Source of the DNA: Bacillus sp. AFS059628 | GTDB lineage: Bacteria; Bacillota; Bacilli; Bacillales; Bacillaceae_G | Direction of reading: 5' to 3' | Assembly (NCBI RefSeq): GCF_002571225.1 | Contig: NZ_NVEC01000049.1 | Span: 4,776-68,775 of the forward strand | DNA: 64,000 bases | In this document: in pieces, positions 1-8,775 of the stretch | Layout of the letters: every line of letters starts with the position of its first letter | How positions within the stretch are numbered: position 1 is the first letter of the stretch | The notes under the pieces: generated by a model | Seen by the model: the letters and a program-made list of their open reading frames with translations, nothing else | Told to the model about the DNA's origin: nothing | Databases searched by the model: none | Position numbers and translations under genes: made by a program

Positions 1-35
1 CTTCTCATATTCTATACTTTAAAAAAGAAATATGT

Positions 36-359
36 TTACTGTGCTGCAGCCATCGGCATACGTACAACTTTTACATCATAGTAAGAGACTTTATTATCAA
101 GAATATAATCTGGCATTCCGCCTTGGTGTGAGTGAGCAGCTTTAAATGCTGGGCTCTTTGTCCAACCTTGGAAATCTTCTTTTGCATTCCAGCGTGTGCT
201 AATTGTTACTTCATCATAATCAACGGTATTTTGCGTTAAAAGAACTTCTAATCCTAAAAAGCCTGGCATTGTTTCGACTTGACCTACTTTATTAAAACGA
301 TCAATTAATTTATGTCCATTTCCCTTTGTAATTTTAGCTGTATTTGTAACAATAATCAT
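36..359 (-). CDS. isdG: Haem-degrading monooxygenase IsdG
   Basis: A 107-residue ABM-fold protein that cleaves haem in the cytoplasm to release iron; it matches the B. anthracis/cereus IsdG I know nearly residue for residue. The family's catalytic Asn, Trp and His appear as N6, W66 and H76. The start at 359 is chosen because AGGAGG lies just upstream; an in-frame ATG 17 codons earlier has no ribosome site and would run towards the operator. A Fur box at 415-435 indicates induction by iron starvation. It sits at the window edge, so whether the isd uptake operon lies to the left cannot be seen. Confidence 0.95.
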   Translation of the reverse strand: MIIVTNTAKITKGNGHKLIDRFNKVGQVETMPGFLGLEVLLTQNTVDYDEVTISTRWNAKEDFQGWTKSPAFKAAHSHQGGMPDYILDNKVSYYDVKVVRMPMAAAQ

Positions 360-414
360 GTGTATTCCTCCTATTAAGTGTAGCCTGTATTTTCGAGAAT
401 TCATATACATTAAA

Positions 415-435
415 TGATAATGAAAATCATTATCA
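415..435 (-). promoter_or_regulatory. Fur box upstream of isdG
   Basis: A perfect 7-7-7 inverted repeat, TGATAAT-n7-ATTATCA, matches the Bacillus Fur consensus. It lies about 55 bp upstream of the isdG start, where Fur would block transcription in iron-replete cells. Confidence 0.9.
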
Positions 436-616
436 ATGTCAATGGTAATTTTACATTATGATACTATTTTTATGTAAGTATGATGTCCTTCAGTTGAATG
501 TGTTGACTATATATTTAACTTGATTATATATTATGTAAATAGAATCAATGGAAAATGTGTAGAAGTAAAGAATGTTTATACTTTGCTGTCGCAATACTAT
601 GAACAAGGAGAATATT

Positions 617-2407
617 ATGGTCGAATCACTTTTACTTAGTATTGTTATTATTATTACGTTGGGTATTGCTTCGCAATGGACTGCATGGCGCTTCCAGCTC
701 CCTGCTATTGTTGTTATGGCAGTTGCTGGATTATTAATTGGTCCAGTTTTCGGTATTATTAATCCAAAAGAGGTACTTGGAGATGTTTTTAGTCCGCTCG
801 TATCACTTTCTGTTGCGATTATATTGTTTGAGGGTAGTTTAAGTTTAGACATACGTGAACTGAGAGGACTATCAAAACCAGTATTTCGTATCGTTACGTT
901 TGGTGCGTTTATTGCTTGGATTGCTGGCTCGCTTGCAGCTCATTACGTCGCTGGATTAGATTGGGCAGTTGCATTTATTATTGGAGGTCTCTTTATTGTG
1001 ACAGGCCCAACGGTAATTATTCCGTTGTTACGCCAAGCGCGATTAAAGCCAAGGACGGCTGCAATTTTAAAATGGGAAGGTATTATTGTTGATCCATTTG
1101 GAGCTTTGCTTGCTGTATTTGCATTTCAAATTGTAAATTTCTTAACGAAAGAAAGTGTACAATTACATACGTTGCTGTATTTCTTTGCAGGTTCGTTATT
1201 TGCAATGGTGCTTGGGTATGCGTTCAGTATTTTTATGAGCTATATGATTTTAATGGGAAAAGTACCAGAATATTTAAAGGCACCAATTTTGCTTGTTACG
1301 GTACTATTATGCTTCGGTATTGCAGATGAAGTGATGCATGAAACAGGTATGCTAGCTGTAACAGTAATGGGGATTACACTTGCGCGAATGAAGAGATACA
1401 TCTCCTCTATCGGTGATATTCGCCATTTTAATGAAAATATTTCAGTACTATTAACGTCAACAGTTTTTATTATATTAACAGCATCGCTTCCAAGGACAAC
1501 TATTATGGAGATTTTCAGCTGGCCTATTATAAGTTTTGTACTTATGATGCTATTTGTTGTGCGTCCCTTATCGATTTGGATATCGACAATCGGTACAGAA
1601 TTAACAAAATCAGAACGAGCGCTAGTTGGCTGGATTGCGCCGCGAGGTATTGTTGCATTAACAGTTTCTAGTTATTTCGCGACGGAGTTATTACAAGAAG
1701 GTTATAAAGATGCTTCTATATTAACAGCACTTACATTTGCACTTGTTATTACGACCGTTTGTGCTCACGGATTTTCAATTGGATTTTTAGCGAAGAAATT
1801 AGGATTGGCGAATACGGAGCCACCAGGAATTTTAATTTCAGGTGCAAGTACATTCTCATCTGCTTTTGCATTGCACTGTAAAGAGATGGGTGTTCCGAGC
1901 TTAATTGTAGATGTGTCAGAAGAGCATTTGCAATGTGCAAAGGTGAAAGGGCTTAATACATATAATGGCCAAGTTCTTTCTGAACAATTACAATTTGAAG
2001 TTGATATGAATCAGTACGAATACTTAATTGCAGTTACAGATACGGATTCTTATAATGTATTAGTCGCAAATACATACGTACCGCAGTTTGGACATCATAA
2101 TACATTTTTACTTCCAATCCATGATGTGGAAAAGATTGAACAAGAACGCATTTCCCTTTCGAAAAAAGCGCATTTACTGTTTGGTGAAAATGAAATTTAT
2201 GAAGAGTTAAATAGAAAAATTGAAGATAGTTATACGTTTAAAACGATACAAGTTGCAGAAGAACAAAAAATTAATAAAGAAGAAAGCGATTCAGAGGATT
2301 TAATATTATTTATTCGCCATCGAGATGGTAGTCTTACTTTTTCAACATTGTATAAATATATAGCTGTTATACCAGGGGATGAGCTAGTTGTACTAGCAAA
2401 GCAATAA
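617..2407 (+). CDS. CPA1-type cation/proton antiporter with C-terminal nucleotide-binding-like domain
   Basis: A 596-residue membrane protein. The first ~400 residues form about 12 hydrophobic segments of the Na+/H+ (or K+/H+) exchanger family, with the conserved segment GIIVDPFGALLAV near residue 160. The last ~190 residues are soluble and begin like a Rossmann RCK/TrkA-N domain (GILISGAS...LIVDVSEEHL), suggesting gating by a nucleotide or ion. The start at 617 follows AAGGAG by 6 nt; the ATG at 572 has no ribosome site. It is monocistronic, with a terminator at 2420. The transported ion cannot be told from sequence. Confidence 0.85.
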   Translation: MVESLLLSIVIIITLGIASQWTAWRFQLPAIVVMAVAGLLIGPVFGIINPKEVLGDVFSPLVSLSVAIILFEGSLSLDIRELRGLSKPVFRIVTFGAFIAWIAGSLAAHYVAGLDWAVAFIIGGLFIVTGPTVIIPLLRQARLKPRTAAILKWEGIIVDPFGALLAVFAFQIVNFLTKESVQLHTLLYFFAGSLFAMVLGYAFSIFMSYMILMGKVPEYLKAPILLVTVLLCFGIADEVMHETGMLAVTVMGITLARMKRYISSIGDIRHFNENISVLLTSTVFIILTASLPRTTIMEIFSWPIISFVLMMLFVVRPLSIWISTIGTELTKSERALVGWIAPRGIVALTVSSYFATELLQEGYKDASILTALTFALVITTVCAHGFSIGFLAKKLGLANTEPPGILISGASTFSSAFALHCKEMGVPSLIVDVSEEHLQCAKVKGLNTYNGQVLSEQLQFEVDMNQYEYLIAVTDTDSYNVLVANTYVPQFGHHNTFLLPIHDVEKIEQERISLSKKAHLLFGENEIYEELNRKIEDSYTFKTIQVAEEQKINKEESDSEDLILFIRHRDGSLTFSTLYKYIAVIPGDELVVLAKQ

Positions 2408-2419
2408 TATGGTATAGTG

Positions 2420-2449
2420 AAACGAGGCTGTTTTTCAGTCTCGTTTTTT
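2420..2449 (+). terminator. Rho-independent terminator of the antiporter gene
   Basis: An 11-bp stem (AAACGAGGCTG / CAGTCTCGTTT, one G-U pair), a five-T loop and a following T run. Confidence 0.85.
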
Positions 2450-2496
2450 AAGTGCTTCCTATAGAGAAAGCATGCAAATGGAAAGGAAGTTTTTAT

Positions 2497-3696
2497 ATGC
2501 GATCAGAAGTAGCTGTAAAAATAAAACCGAAATTTATAAAAGAAATTAAAAGTGGATATCCGCTTATTTTAAAAGATGCGATTCAAAATCTAAACGATGT
2601 TCGTGAAGAAGGGACAATCATCAAAGTAGTAGATGAAAAGAACAACTTTGTCGGAAAAGGTTATTATGGAAAACAAAATAAAGGATACGGTTGGATTTTA
2701 ACGAGAAAAGAGAGTGAACAAATTAATCAATCTTTCTTTGAAAGTAAAATAAAATCTGCCTTACATAAACGAAAGCAATTTTACAAATCAAGTGATACGA
2801 CAGCATTCCGCGCCCTAAACGGTGAAGGTGATGGTCTTGGCGGCTTAATTATCGATTATTATGACGGTTATTATGTAGTGAGCTGGTATAGTGAAGGGAT
2901 TTATACTTTCAGAGATGAGATTATAGCAGCTCTTCAAAAAGTAGCAAACTTTAAAGGTATTTATGAGAAGAAGCGTTTTGATACGAAAGGGAAATACATT
3001 GAAGGCGACGATTTCGTAGCAGGAGAGCGCGGTGAGTTCCCGCTTATTGTAAAAGAGAATGGTGTGAACTTCGCTGTTTATTTAAATGACGGAGCGATGG
3101 TTGGGGTATTTTTAGATCAACGTAACGTGCGAAAACAAATTCGTGATAAATATGCGAAGGGAAGAACCGTGTTAAATATGTTCTCTTATACAGGTGCTTT
3201 TTCTGTATTTGCAGCGCTTGGTGGGGCGAGTAAAACGACGAGTGTCGACCTTGCAAATCGTAGTTTAAGTAAAACAATTGAGCAGTTTAGTGTAAATGAA
3301 ATTGATTATGAAGCACAAGATATTATCGTAGAGGATGTATTCCTTTACTTTAAATATGCAGAGAAGAAAAAGATGAAGTTCGATATGGTTGTATTAGACC
3401 CTCCAAGCTTTGCACGCTCGAAAAAATATACATTTAGTGCAGCAAAAGATTATAAAAATTTATTAAAAGAAACAATTGCCATTACAGAAAATAATGGTAT
3501 TATCGTTGCTTCTACAAATTGTAGTGCATTCGATATGAAAAAGTTTAAAGGCTTTATCGATACAGCCTTTAAAGAAATGAATGGTAAATATAAAATATTA
3601 GAAGAACATTCTTTACCAGAAGATTTCCGTACAATTGATCAATTTAAAGAAGGAGACTATTTAAAAGTAGTTTTCATCGAGAAAATAAAAGGATAA
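2497..3696 (+). CDS. Class I SAM-dependent rRNA large-subunit methyltransferase, RlmI/YwbD-like
   Basis: A 399-residue protein with an N-terminal PUA-like RNA-binding region (residues ~1-80), a middle EEHEA-type region and a C-terminal Rossmann methyltransferase domain. The SAM-binding stretch is VLNMFSYTGAFSVFAA and the catalytic loop is VVLDPPSFARSKK. The family, RlmI in E. coli and YwbD in Bacillus, makes 5-methylcytosine in 23S rRNA; the exact target here is inferred. The start at 2497 follows GGAAAGGA. The next gene, ywbE, converges on it and shares the terminator at 3706. ywbE is a neighbour of ywbD in B. subtilis too. Confidence 0.88.
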   Translation: MRSEVAVKIKPKFIKEIKSGYPLILKDAIQNLNDVREEGTIIKVVDEKNNFVGKGYYGKQNKGYGWILTRKESEQINQSFFESKIKSALHKRKQFYKSSDTTAFRALNGEGDGLGGLIIDYYDGYYVVSWYSEGIYTFRDEIIAALQKVANFKGIYEKKRFDTKGKYIEGDDFVAGERGEFPLIVKENGVNFAVYLNDGAMVGVFLDQRNVRKQIRDKYAKGRTVLNMFSYTGAFSVFAALGGASKTTSVDLANRSLSKTIEQFSVNEIDYEAQDIIVEDVFLYFKYAEKKKMKFDMVVLDPPSFARSKKYTFSAAKDYKNLLKETIAITENNGIIVASTNCSAFDMKKFKGFIDTAFKEMNGKYKILEEHSLPEDFRTIDQFKEGDYLKVVFIEKIKG

Positions 3697-3705
3697 TAAA
3701 GAAAA

Positions 3706-3731
3706 AGGAGCTCGAGTTTACTTGAGCTCCT
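3706..3731 (+). terminator. Bidirectional terminator between ywbD-like gene and ywbE
   Basis: An 11-bp stem, AGGAGCTCGAG / CTTGAGCTCCT (one G-U), with a TTTA loop between convergent genes. The T run after the stem is short. Confidence 0.65.
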
Positions 3732-3735
3732 GTTC

Positions 3736-3930
3736 TTATTGAACAATATTTTGTACTCTACCGACTTGCCCGTCCTGCAATCGCACTTTAATGCCATGCG
3801 GATGAGAAGGGGAGTTCGTTAAAATATCTTTTACAATTCCACGTGTTAATTTGCCGGTGCGTTGATCTTGTTTTAATACAATATCAACTTCAAGGCCGGG
3901 TGCGATATTAGAACGTTTTTGTCCGTTCAT
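3736..3930 (-). CDS. ywbE: YwbE family protein (DUF2196)
   Basis: A 64-residue basic protein that matches YwbE: an N-terminal NGQKRSNIAPGLEVDIVLKQDQ followed by TRGIVKDILTNSPSHPHGIKV. The fold looks like a small KOW/SH3-type barrel, a fold often linked to RNA or ribosome binding, but no function is established. Its ATG abuts the stop codon of the 57-residue gene at 3931-4104, so the two are probably cotranscribed and translationally coupled. Confidence 0.85.
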   Translation of the reverse strand: MNGQKRSNIAPGLEVDIVLKQDQRTGKLTRGIVKDILTNSPSHPHGIKVRLQDGQVGRVQNIVQ

Positions 3931-4104
3931 TTATACACCTGTACGTCTACGTTGGTTGTTTGTCTTTTTCGTTTGTTGGTTTTGTAGTTTTTTTGTTTCT
4001 TGACTTTGGTTTTTTGCATTTTGACCATTACCGTTACCTTGCTTTTTCTTTGCAAGTTGTTCGCGCATTAAATCAGCTAAGCTTACTTTTTTGTTTTCTG
4101 ACAT
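3931..4104 (-). CDS. Small basic Asn/Gln/Lys-rich protein, unknown function
   Basis: A 57-residue ORF, starting MSENKKVSLADLMREQLAKKK and ending in an Arg/Asn-rich tail (NNQRRRTGV). It has a good ribosome site (AAAGGAG, 7 nt before ATG) and ends exactly where ywbE begins. The N-terminal ~20 residues could form an amphipathic helix; the rest is low-complexity, polar and strongly positive, as in nucleic-acid-binding tails. I do not recognise a named family. Coding status is supported by the ribosome site, the tight junction and amino-acid composition. Confidence 0.7.
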   Translation of the reverse strand: MSENKKVSLADLMREQLAKKKQGNGNGQNAKNQSQETKKLQNQQTKKTNNQRRRTGV

Positions 4105-4272
4105 GATAAGTCTCCTTTATATAAAGTTAATTATGAACTATCGTAGTAAATTTCATCATATCATTGTTATGGAAGGAAGGGAAGTTGGTTTGAAAATTCA
4201 TATAATTGTTTCCAGTCTGTAGTAGTTACGATACAATTGAGTTGTTAACGTTTGTAAAAAGGGGATAGACAT

Positions 4273-4965
4273 ATGTCACATCATATTTTATTAGTTGAAG
4301 ATGATCTCTCAATTCAAGAGATGGTGGAAAAGTATTTAATAAAAGAGGGCTTTCAAGTTACAATCGCATCTGATGGAGAAGAAGGGGTAAACACATATTT
4401 AAAAGGTTCATTTGATTTGATTATCCTCGACATTATGATGCCAAAGCTAGATGGCTTAGAGGTTGTACGCATCATTCGAGAAAAAAGTGCCGTTCCGATT
4501 TTAATGATGTCGGCAAAAGATACAGATGTTGATAAAGCTGTCGGATTAGGACTTGGAGCAGATGATTACATTTGTAAGCCATTTTCTATGATTGAATTAG
4601 CCGCGCGTGTAAAAGCGGGTATTCGGAGGTCTACGAAATATTCGGCTACAGAAACAACAGAAAAGATGATTCAAATTGGTGATTTAACGATTGATCCAAT
4701 TAATTTTACTGTGGAAAAAAACAGGAAGCCTCTCAAACTTACTTTAAAAGAATTTGAGATTCTAAAACTGTTTGTAAAAAATCAAAATCGTGTATTTACA
4801 AAAGCACAAATATATACGCTAATTTGGAACGAAGAGTATTACGGTGACGATAACGTTATTAATGTTCATATGAGAAGGTTGCGTGAGAAAATCGAAAGTG
4901 ATCCATCTAATCCAGAATACATTAAAACGTTATGGGGTATCGGTTATAAGTTGGAAGTGATGTAA
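4273..4965 (+). CDS. OmpR/PhoB-family response regulator
   Basis: A 230-residue two-domain regulator. The receiver domain (1-120) carries acidic residues E9/D10/D11, the phosphoacceptor D53 in LIILDIMMPKLDG, and the conserved Lys in CKPFS. The C-terminal winged helix (~130-230) ends with the usual VHMRRLREKIE...TLWGIGYKL. It overlaps into an operon with the histidine kinase, one base away. Direct repeats at 5941-5973 upstream of the following ABC genes are the likely binding site. Confidence 0.92.
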   Translation: MSHHILLVEDDLSIQEMVEKYLIKEGFQVTIASDGEEGVNTYLKGSFDLIILDIMMPKLDGLEVVRIIREKSAVPILMMSAKDTDVDKAVGLGLGADDYICKPFSMIELAARVKAGIRRSTKYSATETTEKMIQIGDLTIDPINFTVEKNRKPLKLTLKEFEILKLFVKNQNRVFTKAQIYTLIWNEEYYGDDNVINVHMRRLREKIESDPSNPEYIKTLWGIGYKLEVM

Positions 4966-4966
4966 T

Positions 4967-5902
4967 ATGGTCAATTTGTTAATAAGTATTATTTTTATAT
5001 TGTTATGTGTCATTTATATACAATATAAAATGAGGAAAAATAGTAATAAAAATTTGAGATACACATATGAAAAATTAGAAAGTATTGTTAATGAAAAAAC
5101 AGGCGAGAAGTTACTCGTTATGACAGATGATCTAGAATTGCAAAAATTATTAGTGGCAATTAATCAATTATTAGATGCAAAACAGAAAACAAATGCAGAT
5201 CATGCGAAAGTAGAAATTTCGATGAGAAAAATGCTTTCAAATATTTCACATGACTTGAAAACACCGCTAACAGTTATTCTTGGATATACAGAAATGTTAA
5301 ATAAGGATAAAACGATTAGTGAAGAAGAACAACAAATATTACTTGAAAAGGTGCATGTGAAAACACTAGAAGTAATGGAACTAATTCATAAGTTTTTTGA
5401 CTTAGCAAAACTAGAATCTGGTGACAAGGCAATCGAGATGACAAAAGTAAATATGAATGAAGTTTGTCGTGAGAAGATTTTATCTTTTTATGATTTAGTG
5501 ACGGCGAAAGGGTTTCAAGTTCATATTGATATACCAGAAAGAAATATATATGCACTTGGAAATGTAGAAGTATTAGGTAGGGTATTGAACAATTTAATAT
5601 CAAATGCGATTACATATGGAGACGATGGAAAGATACTGGGTATGACGTTAAGAGATGATGAAACGAATGTGTATATAGACGTATGGGATAAAGGAAAAGG
5701 GATTGATGAATCTCATATTGATAAAGTGTTTGAGCGTATGTACACACTTGAAGATTCGAGAAATAGATTGTACCAAGGAAGCGGTTTAGGGTTAACGATT
5801 ACGAAAAGACTGGTGGAAGCGATGGATGGAAAAATTCATCTTTCTAGTAAGCCGTATGAAAAAACAATTTTTACAGTTGCATTAAAGAAGATGCAGTTTT
5901 AG
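4967..5902 (+). CDS. Sensor histidine kinase with a minimal membrane anchor
   Basis: A 311-residue HisKA/HATPase_c kinase. There is one N-terminal membrane segment (residues 3-20) and essentially no extracellular loop, so the signal is sensed within the membrane, by a partner protein such as the ABC exporter, or in the cytoplasm. The phosphorylated His is H95 in SNISHDLKTPLT. N box (LISNAITYG), G1 (VWDKGKGID) and G2 (GSGLGLTI) motifs are intact. It pairs with the regulator one base upstream and is followed by a terminator at 5901. Confidence 0.92.
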   Translation: MVNLLISIIFILLCVIYIQYKMRKNSNKNLRYTYEKLESIVNEKTGEKLLVMTDDLELQKLLVAINQLLDAKQKTNADHAKVEISMRKMLSNISHDLKTPLTVILGYTEMLNKDKTISEEEQQILLEKVHVKTLEVMELIHKFFDLAKLESGDKAIEMTKVNMNEVCREKILSFYDLVTAKGFQVHIDIPERNIYALGNVEVLGRVLNNLISNAITYGDDGKILGMTLRDDETNVYIDVWDKGKGIDESHIDKVFERMYTLEDSRNRLYQGSGLGLTITKRLVEAMDGKIHLSSKPYEKTIFTVALKKMQF

Positions 5903-5935
5903 CTTGTAGATAAGTAGATTCTACAAGCTTTTTTG
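5901..5935 (+). terminator. Terminator of the two-component operon
   Basis: AGCTTGTAGA pairs with TCTACAAGCT, followed by six T. It separates the regulator/kinase operon from the ABC genes, which therefore need their own promoter. Confidence 0.85.
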
Positions 5936-5940
5936 CAGCG

Positions 5941-5993
5941 TAAGGAATTTGTAAGAAACGGGTAAGGAAAAAGAGATTTCCGTTGTCTATTAT
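5941..5993 (+). promoter_or_regulatory. Direct-repeat operator and promoter of the ABC exporter operon
   Basis: TAAG-beginning repeats start at 5941, 5952 and 5963, each 11 bp apart (TAAGGAATTTG, TAAGAAACGGG, TAAGGAAAAAG). A -10 like box TATTAT lies at 5988-5993 and the expected -35 position is occupied by the third repeat rather than a TTGACA. That layout is typical of promoters activated by OmpR-type regulators; the adjacent regulator is the natural candidate. Binding itself is inferred. Confidence 0.65.
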
Positions 5994-6027
5994 AGAAATA
6001 TAAAGTAGTGCGAAAGGAGAAAGTGAC

Positions 6028-6951
6028 ATGACCTATATATTAAAAACGAATCAGTTAACGAAAGTGTTTAAAGGGAAAGAAGTTATTTCTAGCGTTAACA
6101 TGCATGTAAAAAAAGGAGAAATATACGGTTTCTTAGGACCGAATGGTGCTGGTAAAACAACGATTATGAAAATGATTACAAATTTAATAAAACCGACGAG
6201 CGGTGAGATTGAAATTTTCGGTGAGAAGTTAACAGACACATCTTATGAAGTATTAAAAAGAATGGGGACAATTATTGAATATCCAATTTTTTATGATAAA
6301 TTAACGGCGAAAGAAAACTTAGAATTACATTGTGAATATATGGGCTATTACGACAAAAATGAAATTGACCATGCATTACATTTAGTGAAGCTACAAGGGA
6401 TAGATAATAAAAAAGTAAAAGATTTTTCATTGGGAATGAAACAACGACTTGGTATTGCAAGGGCAATCGTGACAAAGCCAGAATTGCTCATTTTAGATGA
6501 ACCAATTAACGGTTTAGATCCAATTGGTATTAAAGAGTTACGAGACTTATTTAAAATGCTCTGCAAAGAATATGGCATTACATTATTAGTTTCTAGTCAT
6601 ATTTTAGGTGAGATGGAATTAATGGCGGATACAATTGGTGTCATTCAAAATGGAAAACTAATAAAAGAAGTTTCAATGAAGAGTATTAACGGAAAACAAA
6701 CAGAGTACATTGAAATTACTGTTCCTGATGTGAAGCGTGCAACTTATATTCTAGAAGATAAACTTGGTATAAAAAATTATAAAATCATGAGTGGAAAAAT
6801 GATTCGTGTGTATGATACGGCAGTGTCTCAGCAAGCCATTTCAAAAGCACTTATTATGAACGATGTGGAAATTGAAAGTATTAATAAGAAACATAGTTCC
6901 TTAGAGGAATATTTCTTAAATGTAATGGATGGAGAGGGCATTCATGCTTAA
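6028..6951 (+). CDS. ABC transporter ATP-binding protein, bacitracin/lantibiotic-export type
   Basis: A 307-residue ATPase with Walker A GPNGAGKTT near residue 37, signature LSLGMKQRLGIARA (written here FSLGMKQRLG), Walker B ELLILDEP and switch His in SSHILGEME. The C-terminal ~80 residues are the extra domain of BcrA/NatA-like subunits. It works with the ABC-2 permeases at 7140 and 8776. A strong ribosome site GAAAGGAG precedes ATG. The gene overlaps the next small ORF by 8 bases. Substrate unknown; clusters of this type next to two-component systems commonly respond to cell-envelope-active peptides. Confidence 0.9.
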   Translation: MTYILKTNQLTKVFKGKEVISSVNMHVKKGEIYGFLGPNGAGKTTIMKMITNLIKPTSGEIEIFGEKLTDTSYEVLKRMGTIIEYPIFYDKLTAKENLELHCEYMGYYDKNEIDHALHLVKLQGIDNKKVKDFSLGMKQRLGIARAIVTKPELLILDEPINGLDPIGIKELRDLFKMLCKEYGITLLVSSHILGEMELMADTIGVIQNGKLIKEVSMKSINGKQTEYIEITVPDVKRATYILEDKLGIKNYKIMSGKMIRVYDTAVSQQAISKALIMNDVEIESINKKHSSLEEYFLNVMDGEGIHA

Positions 6952-7105
6952 TGGATTGTTAGTAAATCTAGTAAGTGGATTGGTCGTAATGTTCATAAGT
7001 GGGATTTTATATTATAGGAAACCAGGGCGGAAATGGTTGTTAATTCTACTAGTGATAGGAATGTTAAGCTTCGTTACTGCGGGAATTAGAATGTTAGCAA
7101 TGTAG
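6944..7105 (+). CDS. Small two-segment membrane protein in ABC exporter operon
   Basis: A 53-residue ORF (start MLNGLLVNLVSGLVVMFISG, end FVTAGIRMLAM) whose ATG overlaps the 3' end of the ATPase gene, a sign of translational coupling. Two hydrophobic stretches (~3-22 and ~31-50) are separated by a basic turn YYRKPGRKW, so it is probably a hairpin membrane protein with the loop inside the cell. No family recognised. It could be a small exporter subunit or regulator of the kinase. Confidence 0.65.
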   Translation: MLNGLLVNLVSGLVVMFISGILYYRKPGRKWLLILLVIGMLSFVTAGIRMLAM

Positions 7106-7139
7106 AGACAGTTATATAAAGAATGGAGGCGTGGTTTAT

Positions 7140-7844
7140 ATGTTTAAATTAATGAAGCTCGAATGGAAGAAACATCAATTATCTAGTTACTTTAAAAGTG
7201 TAGCAATTTGTATTATAACAATTTTCGCTGTAGTAAGCTTTATGGCATGGGGAATGAAAGCTGAGGGAGACGTGCTCTTCTCTGACTTCAAACAGAACAT
7301 GGATTTAGCAAATATTTTTATTAGAATAACGTTCATTATTTTTAGTTCGGTCATTTTATCACGTTTAGTAATTGATGAGTATAAGAACAAAACGATCCAA
7401 CTATCATTTATGTATCCGCTACAAAGGAAAATGTTAATGAGAGCGAAATTAACAATTGTTTTTTGTTTTTGTTTTGTGAGCACGATTATCGCTACTTTCA
7501 TTATTAGTTTGCTCGTATATTTTGTGAGTCCAATGATGGGACTGATTGAAACGCCAGCTACGATAGGTGAAATAATAGCTATCGTTCCAAATACTATTAT
7601 AAGTGCATTTATGATATCTGGTATAAGTTTAATTCCCTTATTTTTTGGGATGAGAAAGAAATCAACACCGACAACGATTACTTCGGCAGTAATAATTGGT
7701 ATGTTGATTAGTGGTAACGTTGGGGCTGAAAGCAATCAAGTAAGTATGTTTGATTTTATAGCTATCCCAATAGTGCTCTGTTTATTAGGGATTTTTATTA
7801 GTTATCTATCGTTTCGTAAAATCGACAAGATCGATGTGGCGTGA
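7140..7844 (+). CDS. ABC-2 type permease (first of two paralogues)
   Basis: A 234-residue protein with about six membrane segments and the cytoplasmic motif SRLVIDEYKNKTIQLSFMYP, which the second permease at 8776 repeats as ARLIISEYKNKTILLMFSYP. Start chosen at ATG 7140, 10 nt after GGAGG; the GTG at 7131 is too close to it. The two permeases probably form the heterodimeric channel for the ATPase at 6028. Confidence 0.85.
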   Translation: MFKLMKLEWKKHQLSSYFKSVAICIITIFAVVSFMAWGMKAEGDVLFSDFKQNMDLANIFIRITFIIFSSVILSRLVIDEYKNKTIQLSFMYPLQRKMLMRAKLTIVFCFCFVSTIIATFIISLLVYFVSPMMGLIETPATIGEIIAIVPNTIISAFMISGISLIPLFFGMRKKSTPTTITSAVIIGMLISGNVGAESNQVSMFDFIAIPIVLCLLGIFISYLSFRKIDKIDVA

Positions 7845-7878
7845 AGCAAGCCTAAAACAAAAACGAACTGGGGTATGA

Positions 7879-8751
7879 ATGGTGAAAAAAATAATAGTAA
7901 TTGCAATATTATTTTTGACAATTGCTAGTGTGATTTTTGGCTTTAAGGTATTTCAGGGGAAAGATTTTAAGAAAGAAAAGTCTTTTGAGATAAATCATAT
8001 AAAAGAAATAGAAGTGAAAAATGAAGACTGGGATATTGAATTTAAAGGTACAGAAGCTAATAAAATAGTAATTTCTGCTCAAGGTAAACAAGTGGATAAA
8101 GAGATAGATCCTGTCGAAATAGAGCATGAAGGGAATAAAGTTATAGTTAAGCAAAAACAAAAGGCGACCCAATTCTTTAATGGTTTTACGTTTAGGAAGA
8201 AAAATAGTATATCGATAGCTGTTCCGAAGAAAGGAATAGATAAAATTGTATTAAATAATAAATCGGGTGATGTGAAAATAAGGGATATAGTAGTAAAAAG
8301 TATCGTGACAAAAGGCAAGTCTGGAGATGGAATGATTACAGGACTATCGGCAGAGAAGGGTGAATTTACATCCGAAAGCGGAGATTTAATGTTAAAAGAT
8401 AGTTCATTACAAGAAGTAAATATAACTTCTACTACTGGCGATAATTATGTGAAAAATATAAAAAACGAAAATATGAACATCACTTCAACATCCGGTGAAG
8501 TATTACTGAAAGATATGAAAGAAGGAAAATTGTTATTGGTAGAAACAAAATCAGGGGATATTGGCGTACGGTATAAAGGTGTCCCGGCATCATTGAAGCT
8601 TATGGCTAAAAGTAATTCGGCTGACGTAATAGTGGATTTAAAAGAACTTAAGAAAGATAAAAATACAGAAAAAATAAAAGTAGGAACGATTGGTGATGCC
8701 AAAAACAAAGTGGAGATTTTAAGTAAAACAGGGGTAATTTATATCGATTAA
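7879..8751 (+). CDS. Membrane-anchored DUF4097 beta-repeat protein
   Basis: A 290-residue protein with an N-terminal membrane segment (residues ~4-21) and an outward-facing domain rich in short repeats such as KSGDVKI, ESGDLML, TTGDNYV, TSGEVLL, KSGDIGV. These are the rungs of a DUF4097/adhesin-like beta-helix. Proteins of this family often sit in envelope-stress operons with ABC exporters and two-component systems, as here between two permease genes. Role unknown: perhaps signal perception or sequestration at the membrane surface. Confidence 0.8.
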   Translation: MVKKIIVIAILFLTIASVIFGFKVFQGKDFKKEKSFEINHIKEIEVKNEDWDIEFKGTEANKIVISAQGKQVDKEIDPVEIEHEGNKVIVKQKQKATQFFNGFTFRKKNSISIAVPKKGIDKIVLNNKSGDVKIRDIVVKSIVTKGKSGDGMITGLSAEKGEFTSESGDLMLKDSSLQEVNITSTTGDNYVKNIKNENMNITSTSGEVLLKDMKEGKLLLVETKSGDIGVRYKGVPASLKLMAKSNSADVIVDLKELKKDKNTEKIKVGTIGDAKNKVEILSKTGVIYID

Positions 8752-8775
8752 AATGTAAATGAAAGGAGGACTATT

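Noticed and set aside
490-852. 120-codon minus-strand ORF opposite the antiporter start
   Set aside because: No ribosome site; lies opposite a well-supported gene and across its promoter.
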